Assembly (NCBI RefSeq): GCF_004297875.1
Contig: NZ_SCSK01000070.1
Coordinates: 1 to 64,000, forward strand
Reading direction: 5' to 3'
Source: Pandoraea sp.
GTDB lineage: Bacteria; Pseudomonadota; Gammaproteobacteria; Burkholderiales; Burkholderiaceae
DNA: 64,000 nucleotides
A program made the position numbers and the translations under genes. Under the pieces are notes generated by a model that was given only the letters and a program-made list of their open reading frames with translations, did not search any database and was not told the origin of the DNA. Positions 25,300 to 34,612 of this stretch are shown here, in pieces (position 1 is the stretch's first letter; every line of letters begins with the position of its first letter).

Positions 25300-26517
25300 G
25301 TGCATTCTGACGACAGCCTGTACACCCACGCCAGCGGCAACGTCGCACGACTCACGATCGCGCAGGCGCTCGCCGGCGCGAATTCGACCGTGGTGTATGC
25401 GACGGGCTCGATTGTCGGCGACGCACTGGCACCCAATCGCGCGCTCGCGACATTGCCGATTTCGATATTCGTGGTGGGCATGGCGGCGTGCTCCTTGCCG
25501 GCAGGGGTCGTCGCTCAGCGGTTCGGGCGCCGGGCCGCGTTTTTGCTGGGCACGGGGTGCGGCGTGCTGGTCGGCCTGCTCGCCGCGCTTGCCGTCGTAC
25601 TGGGCTCGTTTGCGCTGTTTTGCACGGCGATGTTCTTCGGCGGCGCCTATGCGGCGGTGGTGCTTTCTTTCCGGTTTTCAGCGGCCGATTGCGTGCCGCC
25701 GGACCGCCGCGCGCGGGCATTGTCGTTCGTGATGGCCGGCGGCGTGGTGGCCGGCGTGATCGGGCCGCAACTGGTGAACGTCACGATGAACCTGTGGACG
25801 CCGCACACCTTCGCAGTGACGTTTCTGGCGCAAGGCGCGGTCGCCGTCCTCGCGGCGCTCGTGCTATCGGGCGTGCGCATTCCCTTACCAGTATCGGCGT
25901 CGGCGTCGGTGAGAACGGCGGCGACTGTCGGCCGCCCGATGCGCGAGATCGTTCGCCAGCCGCTGTTCGTCACCGCGGTGAGTTGTGCCGCCGTGTCCTA
26001 CCTGCTGATGAATTTCCTGATGACGGCGGCGCCATTGGCGATGCAGATGTGCGGCCTGACGCAAAAGTCCGCCAACCTGGGCATTCAGTGGCATGTCATC
26101 GCCATGTACGCGCCCAGTTTCTTCACCGGCCGCCTCATTGCGCGTTTCGGCGCGCAGCGGGTCGTCGTCACGGGGCTTACGCTCATCGGATGCGCCGCGG
26201 CGATTGGCCTCGCGGGCGTCGACGTCGCGCATTTCTGGCTCACGCTCATCCTGCTGGGCCTGGGCTGGAATTTCGGTTTCGTGGGCGCATCGGCGCTGGT
26301 GCTCGAATGTCATCGCCCCGAAGAGAAGGCCCGCGTGCAATCGCTGAACGACTTTATCGTGTTCGGCACCATCGCCGTCGGCTCCTTCCTGTCAGGCGGG
26401 CTGCTGACCGCGTATGGATGGAGCGCGGTGCTGGGGGTGTCCTTCGTTCCGCTGGCGCTGGTGATCTGCGTGCTGGCCTACTCGGCCGCGACGCGTCGCG
26501 GCGGGATGGCCGCCTGA
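25300..26517 (+). CDS. MFS transporter, 12 helices
   Basis: This MFS protein of about 405 residues has paired six-helix halves. Features are LTIAQALAGANSTVVYATGS in helix 1, VVAQRFGRRAAFLLG after helix 2, and IARFGAQRVVVTGL in the equivalent loop of the second half. Start is uncertain: GTG 25300 follows a GGGGAAGA stretch and gives a normal N terminus; in-frame TTG 25234 and GTG 25255 are alternatives. No operon partner is clear. It follows the amine-oxidase gene by 180 bases. The substrate is unknown. Confidence 0.85.
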   Translation: MHSDDSLYTHASGNVARLTIAQALAGANSTVVYATGSIVGDALAPNRALATLPISIFVVGMAACSLPAGVVAQRFGRRAAFLLGTGCGVLVGLLAALAVVLGSFALFCTAMFFGGAYAAVVLSFRFSAADCVPPDRRARALSFVMAGGVVAGVIGPQLVNVTMNLWTPHTFAVTFLAQGAVAVLAALVLSGVRIPLPVSASASVRTAATVGRPMREIVRQPLFVTAVSCAAVSYLLMNFLMTAAPLAMQMCGLTQKSANLGIQWHVIAMYAPSFFTGRLIARFGAQRVVVTGLTLIGCAAAIGLAGVDVAHFWLTLILLGLGWNFGFVGASALVLECHRPEEKARVQSLNDFIVFGTIAVGSFLSGGLLTAYGWSAVLGVSFVPLALVICVLAYSAATRRGGMAA

Positions 26518-26536
26518 GTTCGCGCGTCGACTCCGA

Positions 26537-27283
26537 TCAGTGCTCTGCCAAAGGCTGGCTGGGGCGCGACGATTCCCGCGCAATGCAGCTCGCGAGCGTC
26601 TCGATCTGTTTCCCCTGCGCATCGAAATTCTGCGGGGCAAGCCACCGCGCATAGGCTGCGCTCAGCGCCGGGTATTCGGTGTCGATAATCGAATGCCACG
26701 CGGTGTCGCGATTGCGCCCGCGTGTCACGATGGCCTGGCGGAAAATTCCCTCGAATGTAAAACCGTAGCGCAAGGCGGCGACGCGCGATGGTTCATTGTG
26801 CGCGTCGCACTTCCACTCGAAGCGGCGGTAGCCGAGATCCTCGAACACGTATTTCATCAGCAGCGCCAGCGCCTCGGTGGCGATGCGGGTGCGCTTCAGG
26901 CGCGGCGAATACGTCACGTGTCCGACTTCGATGACGCCGTTGGGCGCGTCGATGCGCATCAGCGCGAGCGTGCCGACCGCCTTGCCGGTGGCCAGGTCGA
27001 TCACCGCGTAATGCATCGGATCGCGGCTTTGCGCGGCGCTCGTCAGGTGAGTTCGATAAGCCTCGAGCGTCTCGAACGGGCCGACCGACAGATACGTCCA
27101 GTCGCGGCCGTCGGGCGCATCTTGGTAGGCGTCAAAGAGTTCGGCGGCGTGCCGCTCGACCGCCACGGGTTCGATCCGGCAATAGCGGCCCGCCAGCGTC
27201 ACGCGCTGCGGTAGCCGCGCGCCGCGCCAGTCGGGCAGCGCCGCACCGATCGGCTGCTGGTATTCGTTGAGTCGTGACGCCAT
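26537..27283 (-). CDS. GNAT-family N-acetyltransferase, RimJ/RimL-like
   Basis: The 248-residue protein carries a RimJ/RimL-type GNAT domain: VTLAGRYCRIEPVAVERHA, HYAVIDLATGKAVGTLALMR, VIEVGHVTYSPRLKRTRIAT for the acetyl-CoA loop, and FEWKCDAHNEPSRVAALRYG. The last of these contains the WKxxxxNxxSxxAAxRxGF pattern typical of this subgroup. It probably acetylates a small amine or a protein N terminus. AAGGAGATTGAC precedes ATG 27283. It diverges from the MocR-type regulator at 27405, which is a plausible controller. Confidence 0.9.
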   Translation of the reverse strand: MASRLNEYQQPIGAALPDWRGARLPQRVTLAGRYCRIEPVAVERHAAELFDAYQDAPDGRDWTYLSVGPFETLEAYRTHLTSAAQSRDPMHYAVIDLATGKAVGTLALMRIDAPNGVIEVGHVTYSPRLKRTRIATEALALLMKYVFEDLGYRRFEWKCDAHNEPSRVAALRYGFTFEGIFRQAIVTRGRNRDTAWHSIIDTEYPALSAAYARWLAPQNFDAQGKQIETLASCIARESSRPSQPLAEH

Positions 27284-27404
27284 GTCAATCTCCTTGATCG
27301 TTGGGGGACGGTGGCGGTGTACGCCGCGTTCTGGCTCGTAAGATAAGCCACCTGTGGTACGTTAGAAAGATCCACCGTTCAAGCATTTCATAGGTCCAGG
27401 CATC

Positions 27405-28886
27405 ATGATTGAAATCATTGGCCCGCTGGCGCCCGGCCTGGTTGCGCAGACCGGCAAACCCATGTCGCTCCAAAAGCAGCTGATCGAGCGGCTGCAACAG
27501 GCCATTTTGTCGGGCCGCCTGCCGGCCGGCGCGTTGCTGCCGTCGTCGCGGCTGCTGGCTGCCGAGCTTGACGTATCGCGCAACACGGTGGTGATCGCCT
27601 ACGACCATCTGGCCGCGCAGGGTTATGTGATCGCCGACCGAAAGGGTACGCGCGTGAGCGCGCTCTCGAGCCCGGCGATGCATCGGGAGCTTGCGTGCGA
27701 TACCCCGCCGGCGCCGCCGGCACTGGCGCGGCGGCTGGCGGGTTTTGCCGGCATCGGGGCGCAACCGGCGCGCGAGGCGTTGCTCAGGGCCGGCACGCCG
27801 GCGCTGGACCGTTTTCCGCTGGCGGCCTGGCGCCGCTCTCTCGAGCGCGCATTGCAAGGTGCGCGGCCTCATGCGCTGGGCTATGGCGAACCGGCTGGCG
27901 AGCCGATGCTGCGCGAGGCGGTCGCCGCGCATCTGCGAATCGCGCGTGGCGTGCGCTGCGATGGCGCGCAAGTGGTGATCACGGGCGGCGCGCAGGAGGC
28001 GCTGAATCTGTGCGTGACGCTGCTGAGCAATCCCGGCGACGTGGGGTGGATTGAAGACCCCGGCTATCGCGGCGCGCGCGCGGCGTTCCATGCCGGCGAT
28101 CTGCGGATCGTGCCGATGCCTGTCGATCAGGAGGGACTTGCCGCCCCAGCCAGGGCATGGCGCACGCAGGCGCCGAAGCTCGTCTACACGACGCCGGCGC
28201 ACCAGTATCCGACCGGCGCGGTGCTGTCGGTCGCGCGCCGGCTCGAACTGATTGCCCAGGCCCGCCGTGCCGGCGCCTGGCTGATCGAGGATGACTACGA
28301 CGGCGAGTTTCGCCATACCGGCGAGCCGATCGCCAGCATGCAGGGGCTGGTGCCCGATGCGCCGGTGCTCTATGTCGGTTCGTTCAGCAAGACGATGTTC
28401 CCGGCGCTTCGCATCGGCTTTGCGGTACTGCCGCGCGGCATCGTCGAGCCATCCCGGCTGGCCCTGCAGGAACTGCTGCGCGGCGGCCACCGGCTCGACC
28501 AGCTGGCGCTCGCCGACTTCATCGCCAGCGGCGAATTCGCCCGGCACCTGGGCCGCATGCGCCGCCTGTATCGCGAGCGGCAGCAGGTGCTGCGCGACGC
28601 GCTGAGCCGGTATTTCCCGCAGGCGCCCATTCTGGGCGGCAACTGCGGGATGCATCTGACCTTGCGCCTGCCCCCGCATATCGTCGACCGCAAGGTGGTC
28701 GAGCTGGCCCAGGCCCGCCAGATTGGCGTGGGGGCGCTGTCGCGCTTCGCAATCGGCGGCGCCACGCAGGGCAACGGGTTGGTCATTGGCTATGGCAATA
28801 CTTCTGCGCAAGAGATTCCGGGGGGCGTGCGCGTGCTGGCGCGGCTGGCGTCGAAGGCGGCCCGACCGGCTGCCGTACGGCGATAG
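27405..28886 (+). CDS. MocR/PdxR-type regulator (GntR HTH fused to aminotransferase domain)
   Basis: The 493-residue protein joins a GntR winged helix-turn-helix (about residues 20-85; QLIERLQQAILSGRLPAGAL, LAAELDVSRNTVVIAYDHL) to a fold-type I aminotransferase domain (from about 120). The PLP-binding lysine is in SFSKTMFP, about residue 329, and EDPGYRGAR and DDYDGEFR are conserved cofactor contacts. Members sense PLP or PLP-amino-acid adducts and control vitamin B6, GABA or taurine genes. In the 121-base divergent gap there is a TGGCT-N9-AGCCA inverted repeat (27332-27350) that could be part of its site. The likely target is the GNAT gene. Confidence 0.92.
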   Translation: MIEIIGPLAPGLVAQTGKPMSLQKQLIERLQQAILSGRLPAGALLPSSRLLAAELDVSRNTVVIAYDHLAAQGYVIADRKGTRVSALSSPAMHRELACDTPPAPPALARRLAGFAGIGAQPAREALLRAGTPALDRFPLAAWRRSLERALQGARPHALGYGEPAGEPMLREAVAAHLRIARGVRCDGAQVVITGGAQEALNLCVTLLSNPGDVGWIEDPGYRGARAAFHAGDLRIVPMPVDQEGLAAPARAWRTQAPKLVYTTPAHQYPTGAVLSVARRLELIAQARRAGAWLIEDDYDGEFRHTGEPIASMQGLVPDAPVLYVGSFSKTMFPALRIGFAVLPRGIVEPSRLALQELLRGGHRLDQLALADFIASGEFARHLGRMRRLYRERQQVLRDALSRYFPQAPILGGNCGMHLTLRLPPHIVDRKVVELAQARQIGVGALSRFAIGGATQGNGLVIGYGNTSAQEIPGGVRVLARLASKAARPAAVRR

Positions 28887-28891
28887 CACGC

Positions 28892-30106
28892 TCACGCCGC
28901 GCGCAGATGCGGCCGCAGGGCAAGCGCAAGCGGGAACACGGCCAGCGCTGTTGCTGCGGTGGCGATCGTCGCGCCGTGCACGCCGATGCGGTCGCCCAGA
29001 AAACCATAGGCAATCGGGGCGAGTGCGCCTGCCGCGATGGTGCCGGTGTAAAAGAGCGCAAATGCCCGCTCGGTGCGCTCGACCGGGGTCAGCTCGGGCA
29101 CCGTGCCGTAGAGGACAGACGAGGTGCCGTTGAGCATCACGCCCAGCAGCGGCAGCAGGATCATCGCGGGCGTCAACGGCAGGTAAATCACGGCCAGTAT
29201 CAACGCGGCCGTGCCGCCTTCGGTGGCGAACACCGTGCCGATCACGCCCAGGCGCGCGCCGAGCCAGCCGCACACGAACTTGCCGGCAGCGCCGCCGATG
29301 AACACGAGCGCCAGCGCAGTGCCGATCATCGGCGGCGAGATGCCTTTTTCCTTCAACAGGAAGGGCAGGAACGTCAACAGTCCCATGCGTACGGCCGTGT
29401 CAAGCACGCCGATCGTGAACAGCCATGAGAAACCCGATCGCGAGCCGTTGCCGGTGGCGCACTGCGCGTTTGCCGGCGCCGGCTCGCCGCGCGGTACCGA
29501 GGGGAGAAAAAGTGCAATCGCCAGCGCGAACAAAACACCGGCGGTGGATAGGGTCCACAGCGCATGGCGCCATGGCATGAAGGTAATCAGCAGCGAGATG
29601 GCAGCCGGCAGCGCCGCTTTGCCGAGATCGCCGGAAAAATTGTAGACGCTCAGCGGCCCCCGCGCGTCGCGGCCGTAGGCGCGCGCTACCGCGCCGGAAG
29701 CCAGCGGATGTTGGGTGCTCGAACCGCCGCCCGAGATGGCGAGCGCCACGCATAGGCCGGCCAGGCTGCCGGACATGCCCGCGACGGCATAGCCCAGTGC
29801 GGCCAGGAGCGTGCCGAGCGCAAGCGTGGCACGCGTGCCCAGGGTTCGGGCCAGGCGCCCGGCGGGCATCTGCAGCGCGGCCATCGTGCCCGCGTAGATG
29901 CCGCGCACGATCGCCAGGGCGCCGTAATCGAGACCGAAGTCCGCCTGCCAAATGGGCAGCAGGGCGTAGATCATGTCGGTGTACCCGTCGTGCAGCGCAT
30001 GCGCCATGCACGAGATCCATAAAACACGCGTGCGTGTCGTGGCCGTCGATGGGCCGGAGCCGTCGGCCGCGCCGGTCGTGGTGCTGGAGAAAGAGAAAGG
30101 TCTCAT
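28892..30106 (-). CDS. MFS transporter
   Basis: The 404-residue protein has 12 predicted helices. ISCMAHALHDGYTDMIYALL in helix 1 resembles the fosmidomycin-resistance (Fsr) and related branch of MFS. AGRLARTLGTRATLALGTLL gives the helix 2-3 loop and CGWLGARLGVIGTVFATEGG the matching loop in the second half. It is convergent with the MocR gene, with only a five-base gap between stops. The LysR gene at 30243 diverges from it across 136 bases and probably regulates it. Substrate unknown; drug or small-molecule efflux is likely. Confidence 0.88.
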   Translation of the reverse strand: MRPFSFSSTTTGAADGSGPSTATTRTRVLWISCMAHALHDGYTDMIYALLPIWQADFGLDYGALAIVRGIYAGTMAALQMPAGRLARTLGTRATLALGTLLAALGYAVAGMSGSLAGLCVALAISGGGSSTQHPLASGAVARAYGRDARGPLSVYNFSGDLGKAALPAAISLLITFMPWRHALWTLSTAGVLFALAIALFLPSVPRGEPAPANAQCATGNGSRSGFSWLFTIGVLDTAVRMGLLTFLPFLLKEKGISPPMIGTALALVFIGGAAGKFVCGWLGARLGVIGTVFATEGGTAALILAVIYLPLTPAMILLPLLGVMLNGTSSVLYGTVPELTPVERTERAFALFYTGTIAAGALAPIAYGFLGDRIGVHGATIATAATALAVFPLALALRPHLRAA

Positions 30107-30242
30107 GGTTCAGGCGAGTCGCGCCGGCGCGGGCGGTGGCGACAGCGCGAGCGTCGTGTTGCGGAACACGGATAGTCTAGGTTCGCTCTCGACGTGCCGC
30201 AACTGACGTAATATTGAGTCAGCCGGGAGAAAAAGTCACCTC

Positions 30243-31247
30243 ATGAGTACAGACAAACGCACCGCCAAGGACGCCGAACGATTACCGCCATTGAATGCGT
30301 TGCGGCATTTCGAGGCGGTGGCCCGCCTGGGGAGTTTCGCGGCCGCGGCCAGCGATCTGCATGTCACGCACTGGGCGGTCGGCAAGCAGATTCGATCACT
30401 GGAAGACTGGTTCGGCGTGCCGCTGTTCGAGCGCCGCTCGCGCGGCGTGGTGCTGACCGACGAAGGCGCAGCGCTGCTCAATGACGTCAACGGCGCGTTC
30501 GCGCGCCTGAGCAGTTCGGTGACCCGGCTGCGCCACGAGTCAATGCCGCGCCGCATTACCGGTGTGGTGCGTGTGAACGCGCTGGCGAGCTTCGCCCTGT
30601 GCTGGCTGATTCCGCGCCTGGCGAGCTTCCAGACGCGCTACCCCGATATCGAGGTGCGCCTGTCGACCGCCTCGCGCAAGTTGCGCTACGTCGGGGATGC
30701 CTTCGACATCGGCGTGCGCTCGGGGCCGGAGGAGGCGGCCGGCCTCGTCTCGATGCCGCTGATGCCCGACTTGCGCCTGCCGGCGTGCAGTCCGGCGGTG
30801 CTGCTTAACCACCCGATCAGGACCGTTGCCGATTTGCGCCATCACACGCTGCTGCACTCCATGAGCACGCGCACGGCCTGGTCCGACTGGCTGCGCGAGG
30901 CCGGCGCGCCGGGCCTGCGGGGCGTGCGCCACCTCGATTTCGATCACGTCTTTCTGCAACTGGGCGCGGCCGCCGAAGGCCTTGGCGTGACCCTGGCGTC
31001 GCTGCCGCTGATAGAGCGCGAGATTGCCACCGGGCGTCTGGTATGTCCGATTTCAGGGCCGATCTGGCGCGGGCCCGATTACACGCTGGTGGTGAACGCC
31101 GAGCGCGCGGACGACGGCGCGGTCATGGCCTTCAAAAAATGGATCACGGCGGCCGCCCAACATCCGGCCGCGCCGGCCCAACGCGAGCGTGCGCGACAGC
31201 TCAGGCCAGCGGCGCCACCTGCGAAGCGGGCGCGCCGCAAAGCATGA
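30243..31247 (+). CDS. LysR-family regulator, GcvA-like
   Basis: The 334-residue protein starts with the GcvA-type pattern LPPLNALRHFEAVARLGSFA, DLHVTHWAVGKQIRSLEDWF and LFERRSRGVVL, followed by VRVNALASFALCWLIPRLAS in the effector domain. The C-terminal 30 or so residues (PAAPAQRERARQLRPAAPPA, then a KRARRKA tail) are a basic, proline-rich extension beyond the usual LysR end. It faces the MFS gene at 28892-30106, its probable target. Confidence 0.9.
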   Translation: MSTDKRTAKDAERLPPLNALRHFEAVARLGSFAAAASDLHVTHWAVGKQIRSLEDWFGVPLFERRSRGVVLTDEGAALLNDVNGAFARLSSSVTRLRHESMPRRITGVVRVNALASFALCWLIPRLASFQTRYPDIEVRLSTASRKLRYVGDAFDIGVRSGPEEAAGLVSMPLMPDLRLPACSPAVLLNHPIRTVADLRHHTLLHSMSTRTAWSDWLREAGAPGLRGVRHLDFDHVFLQLGAAAEGLGVTLASLPLIEREIATGRLVCPISGPIWRGPDYTLVVNAERADDGAVMAFKKWITAAAQHPAAPAQRERARQLRPAAPPAKRARRKA

Positions 31248-31285
31248 TTCCGCGGTGAGCCGCCCGCCGCGCCAGGGGCGTGCGC

Positions 31286-32086
31286 TCAATTCGCGGCAAA
31301 GCTCTCATTAAGCCAGTCGCGCATCATCTGGTAGGAGCGCGCCGCGGCCTTGGCGTTGTAACGGCAATTGCCGGTCGTGGCGGTCGCCTCGGTTTCGGTG
31401 AAGCAATGCACGACATGGCCGATTTCGACGAACTCCCAATCGGCGGGGCTTTGCCGCATGTCCTGTGTGAATTGCGGCACTTGCGGCATGGTGATGGTGT
31501 CGTCACCGCCGTTGATGGCCAGCACGCGCGCCTTGATGTTTCTGGCGAGCGCCGGATCGTCCGTGCTCAGGTCACCGTGAAACGCCACCACGGCCTTCAC
31601 ATCCGAGCCGCTGCGCGCCAGATCGAGCACCGCGGCGCCGCCGAAGCAAAAGCCGATGGCAGCCAGCCGCGACAGATCGATCGGTGCGCTGCCGGCTTCG
31701 GCCTTGAGTTGCGCGAAGGCTTTGCCGATGCGCGCGCGCATCAGGCTGCGATCGTGATAGAGCGGCGCGACGGCCTGCTGGGCCTCGCTGGTATTGGTGG
31801 GCCGGATGCCTGCGCCGTACATGTCGGTGAGCAAAATCACATAGTTCTTGCCCGCGATCATCTTGGCTTTGGCGATGGCCGTGTCATTGACGCCGAACCA
31901 GTTGGGCACCATCACCAGACCGGGGCGCCTGGCCGTGGTGGCGTCGTCATAGACCAGCACGTTCTTGAAAGTGGTGCCCCCGAGGGTCCAGTCGACCGGG
32001 CGGGCGACCATTTTCGCGAAGGCCGACGAGGCGAGGGACGCCGTGAGCGCGGCGAGCAGGACAGGGATGAGGCGTGCGAGTCGCAT
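31286..32086 (-). CDS. dienelactone hydrolase-family protein, exported
   Basis: The 266-residue protein has a Sec signal peptide (LARLIPVLLAALTASLASSAFA) ending near residue 24. The dienelactone hydrolase triad is complete: Cys in AIGFCFGGAAVL, Asp in NGGDDTIT, and His in GHVVHCFTE. Cytosolic DLH opens dienelactone in chloroaromatic breakdown; exported homologues have unknown substrates. GGGAG lies upstream of ATG 32086. The frame is open much further upstream but runs through the next gene. It follows the EamA gene on the same strand, 32 bases after its stop. Confidence 0.9.
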   Translation of the reverse strand: MRLARLIPVLLAALTASLASSAFAKMVARPVDWTLGGTTFKNVLVYDDATTARRPGLVMVPNWFGVNDTAIAKAKMIAGKNYVILLTDMYGAGIRPTNTSEAQQAVAPLYHDRSLMRARIGKAFAQLKAEAGSAPIDLSRLAAIGFCFGGAAVLDLARSGSDVKAVVAFHGDLSTDDPALARNIKARVLAINGGDDTITMPQVPQFTQDMRQSPADWEFVEIGHVVHCFTETEATATTGNCRYNAKAAARSYQMMRDWLNESFAAN

Positions 32087-32118
32087 GGCGGTGTTCTCCC
32101 GACGGTTGAGACGACGAT

Positions 32119-32991
32119 TCAGTGTGACGCTTGGCGCGCTAACCTGCGAGTGGGGCGTTGGCTGAGCCAGATGCTGCCGATGACGAGCACGATACCGGCG
32201 ATCTGCGGCGGGCTCAACGTCTGATTCAGGATCATCCATCCCAGCAGCACGGCGGTCAATGGGCTGATGAACAGCAGCGGTGACACCACGGCGGCGTCGA
32301 GCCGCGCGATGCCCCGGAACCAGAGCACGTAGGTCAACGCTGCGCCGATCAGGCCGAGCCACGTCAGTCCGGCCAGATTGGCGAGGGTAGGCGCCGGCAT
32401 CGCCGGCTCGAACAGCAGCACCGCCGGCACCAGCAGGATGCCGCCGGCGGTGAGTTGCCATGCGGTGAAGGTCAGCAGCGAGACTGGCGGTTGCCACTTG
32501 CGGGTCAATATATTGCCCAGCGCCATCGAGGCCGCGCCGGCGAGCCCGGCGGCCACACCCACGGCATCGAGCGCGGCATGCGGGCTCAGCACCAGCAGTC
32601 CGACACCGCCGATGCCGATCAGGGCCGCGAGCACTGCCATGACGCGGATCACGCTGCCCAGCAAAGCGGCGGCCAGGAAGATCGCGAACAGCGGCTGGAC
32701 CGCCGCCACCGTCGCCGCGACCCCGCCGGGCAGGCGGTACGCCGCGACGAACAACAGGCTCAGGAAGATCGAGATATTGAGCGCGCCGAGCACGAAAGCG
32801 CGCAGCCACCAGATGCCGCGCGGCAGTTGCCGCACGATCGCCAGCAGTAGCAATCCTGCGGGCAGGGCGCGCAACATGGCGACTGTCATCGGGGAAAAAT
32901 TCGGCAGAAACTGGGTGGTGACGATATAGGTGCTGCCCCAGACGGCAGGCGCGATGGCCGTGAGCAGCAGGTCGGAAGCGGCGGTTTTCAT
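32119..32991 (-). CDS. EamA (DMT-superfamily) transporter
   Basis: The 290-residue protein has ten predicted membrane helices in two EamA repeats: LLLTAIAPAVWGSTYIVTTQ and LRALPAGLLLLAIVRQLPRG in the first, GAASMALGNILTRKW and VVSPLLFISPLTAVLLGWMI in the second. Relatives export amino acids, metabolites or toxic compounds. Its ATG at 32991 overlaps the stop of the nitroreductase gene by four bases, so the two are translationally coupled. The order nitroreductase, EamA, DLH suggests one transcript from the divergent promoter next to the LysR gene at 33715. Confidence 0.9.
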   Translation of the reverse strand: MKTAASDLLLTAIAPAVWGSTYIVTTQFLPNFSPMTVAMLRALPAGLLLLAIVRQLPRGIWWLRAFVLGALNISIFLSLLFVAAYRLPGGVAATVAAVQPLFAIFLAAALLGSVIRVMAVLAALIGIGGVGLLVLSPHAALDAVGVAAGLAGAASMALGNILTRKWQPPVSLLTFTAWQLTAGGILLVPAVLLFEPAMPAPTLANLAGLTWLGLIGAALTYVLWFRGIARLDAAVVSPLLFISPLTAVLLGWMILNQTLSPPQIAGIVLVIGSIWLSQRPTRRLARQASH

Positions 32992-33605
32992 ATGATTTGC
33001 AGGACCTCGGAGAGCGGACGGCGGGGCTTTTGCGGCCAGTTCCCCGGCGCGGCGCGGCCAACCGGGAGCAACAGCACGGGGATTTCGTTTGAGGCGAGCC
33101 CGAACGCGTGCGCGACGCCTTCGGCATCGAACCCGACCATCGGGCATGAGGCGAAATCCAGCGCCCCGGCCGCATGGATCAGTGTTGCGGCGCCCAGGCT
33201 GGCCGAGCGTACGGCTTCGTCGCGGGCGGTCTGCGCATTGGCGTATTGCGCGAGCGCGCCGGCTTGCCAGCTCTCGGCCATTCCCGCCGGCATATGGCCC
33301 GCTTCGACGAAAGGCCGCAGTCTGGCGGGGAGTGCGGCCGGGTCGGGCAGCGCGCCGCAGACGATGAAAGTGACGGCGGCCTCGGCGACCTTGGCCTGGC
33401 CGTGCGCGAGGCTGCGCAGCGTGGCCTTGGCCGCCGCCGTGTGCACGGCGATGAACCGCCAGTTCTGCAGGTTGTAGGCAGTCGGGGCGCGCGTCGCCAG
33501 GCGCACCAGCGCCTCGATCTCGGCGGGCGCCATGGCATGCGATGTGTCGAATCGATTGGCGGAGACGCGCTGCTCGATCAAGGCAATGCTGGGATGGGTC
33601 GTCAT
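32988..33605 (-). CDS. nitroreductase-family FMN protein
   Basis: The protein has 205 residues from ATG 33605, which has CAGGAACGAA before it. The nitroreductase fold is shown by ALIEQRVSANRFDTSHAMAP, then LVRLATRAPTAYNLQNWRFI for FMN binding. Later come AVRSASLGAATLIHAAGALD and DFASCPMVGFDAEGVAHAFG, the conserved family finish. The frame is open to 33701, but the extra segment looks like a chance hydrophobic stretch. Function is FMN-dependent reduction of nitro compounds, quinones or enones with NAD(P)H. It diverges from a LysR gene. Confidence 0.9.
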   Translation of the reverse strand: MTTHPSIALIEQRVSANRFDTSHAMAPAEIEALVRLATRAPTAYNLQNWRFIAVHTAAAKATLRSLAHGQAKVAEAAVTFIVCGALPDPAALPARLRPFVEAGHMPAGMAESWQAGALAQYANAQTARDEAVRSASLGAATLIHAAGALDFASCPMVGFDAEGVAHAFGLASNEIPVLLLPVGRAAPGNWPQKPRRPLSEVLQII

Positions 33606-33714
33606 TTCGTTCCTGACCAGGAAAGTGAGAAAGGCTGCAGCTAGAATACAAAATGCACTGCCAGATGTTAATGCGATAAAAGTAAGAACATTATTTACCA
33701 AAGGTGGATGATCA

Positions 33715-34608
33715 ATGGATCGCTATACGGCCCTGCAAGTGTTTCGTTGTGCCGCGGAACTCAACAGTTTTGCCGAAGCCGGGCGGCGGCTCGGACTGTC
33801 ATCGGCGGCGATCAGCAAGAATGTCGCCGAGCTGGAGGCGCATGTCGGCGTGCGGCTTATCCACCGGACGACGCGGCGCATGGCGCTGACCGAGGAAGGG
33901 CGGATTTATCTGGCGCATGTCACGCGCGGGCTCGACGCGCTGGCCGAAGCCGATCAGGCGCTGTCTCCGATCAAGGCAGCGCCACGCGGCACGCTGCGCG
34001 TAAGCGCACCGATGACGGTGACCTTGACGCGGCTGTCGGCGGCCATCCCCCGGTTTTTGTCGCGCTATCCCGATTTGAAACTCGATCTGCATCTGGACGA
34101 CCGGCGCGTCGATCTCGTTCGGGACGGGTTCGACATGGCCATTCGCGGCAGCGACAATCTCGAGGATTCCAGCCTGATCGCCAGAAAGCTGGCGGTCATG
34201 CCGCACGTGCTGTGCGCGGCGCCGTCTTACTTCGCGGCGCGCGGCAAGCCCCGCACGCCAGCCGAGCTGAAGGCGCTCGATCACGTTCGCTTCAGCCTGT
34301 CCGGGCATGCCGACGTCTGGGAGTTCAGCAAGGACGGTCGCACCGAGCGGGTTGCCGTCGGCGCGCGCTATTCGGTGTCATCGAGTCTGGCGGTGCGCGA
34401 CGCGCTGCGCGCCGGTTTCGGCGTGAGCCTGATGCCCCGTCCGTATGTCGACGATGATCTGCGGGAAGGGCGGCTGCAAGCCGCGCTGGAGGACTGGCGC
34501 ACCGTGGAAACCACCCTCTACGCGGTCTATTCGTCGCGGCAGCACGTCGCCCCGAAAATTCGCGCTTTCCTCGATTTCCTGGTCGACGAGTTCAGCCGCG
34601 CGCTTTAG
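33715..34608 (+). CDS. LysR-family regulator
   Basis: The 297-residue protein opens with MDRYTALQVFRCAAELNSFA and the helix RRLGLSSAAISKNVAELEAH, with LIHRTTRRMALTEEG completing the DNA-binding wing. The effector domain has LRVSAPMTVTLTRLSAAIPR and GFDMAIRGSDNLEDSSLIAR, typical of the CrgA-like group that often controls divergent oxidoreductase and transporter genes. AGGTGGATGATCA precedes the ATG. The 109-base gap to the nitroreductase gene is less GC-rich than its surroundings and should hold the shared promoter. Expected targets are nitroreductase, EamA and DLH genes. Confidence 0.93.
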   Translation: MDRYTALQVFRCAAELNSFAEAGRRLGLSSAAISKNVAELEAHVGVRLIHRTTRRMALTEEGRIYLAHVTRGLDALAEADQALSPIKAAPRGTLRVSAPMTVTLTRLSAAIPRFLSRYPDLKLDLHLDDRRVDLVRDGFDMAIRGSDNLEDSSLIARKLAVMPHVLCAAPSYFAARGKPRTPAELKALDHVRFSLSGHADVWEFSKDGRTERVAVGARYSVSSSLAVRDALRAGFGVSLMPRPYVDDDLREGRLQAALEDWRTVETTLYAVYSSRQHVAPKIRAFLDFLVDEFSRAL

Positions 34609-34612
34609 TTTT

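Noticed and set aside
27285..29273. A 662-codon minus-strand frame across the MocR gene
   Set aside because: The MocR-type gene on the plus strand has full domain signatures; the opposite frame has none.
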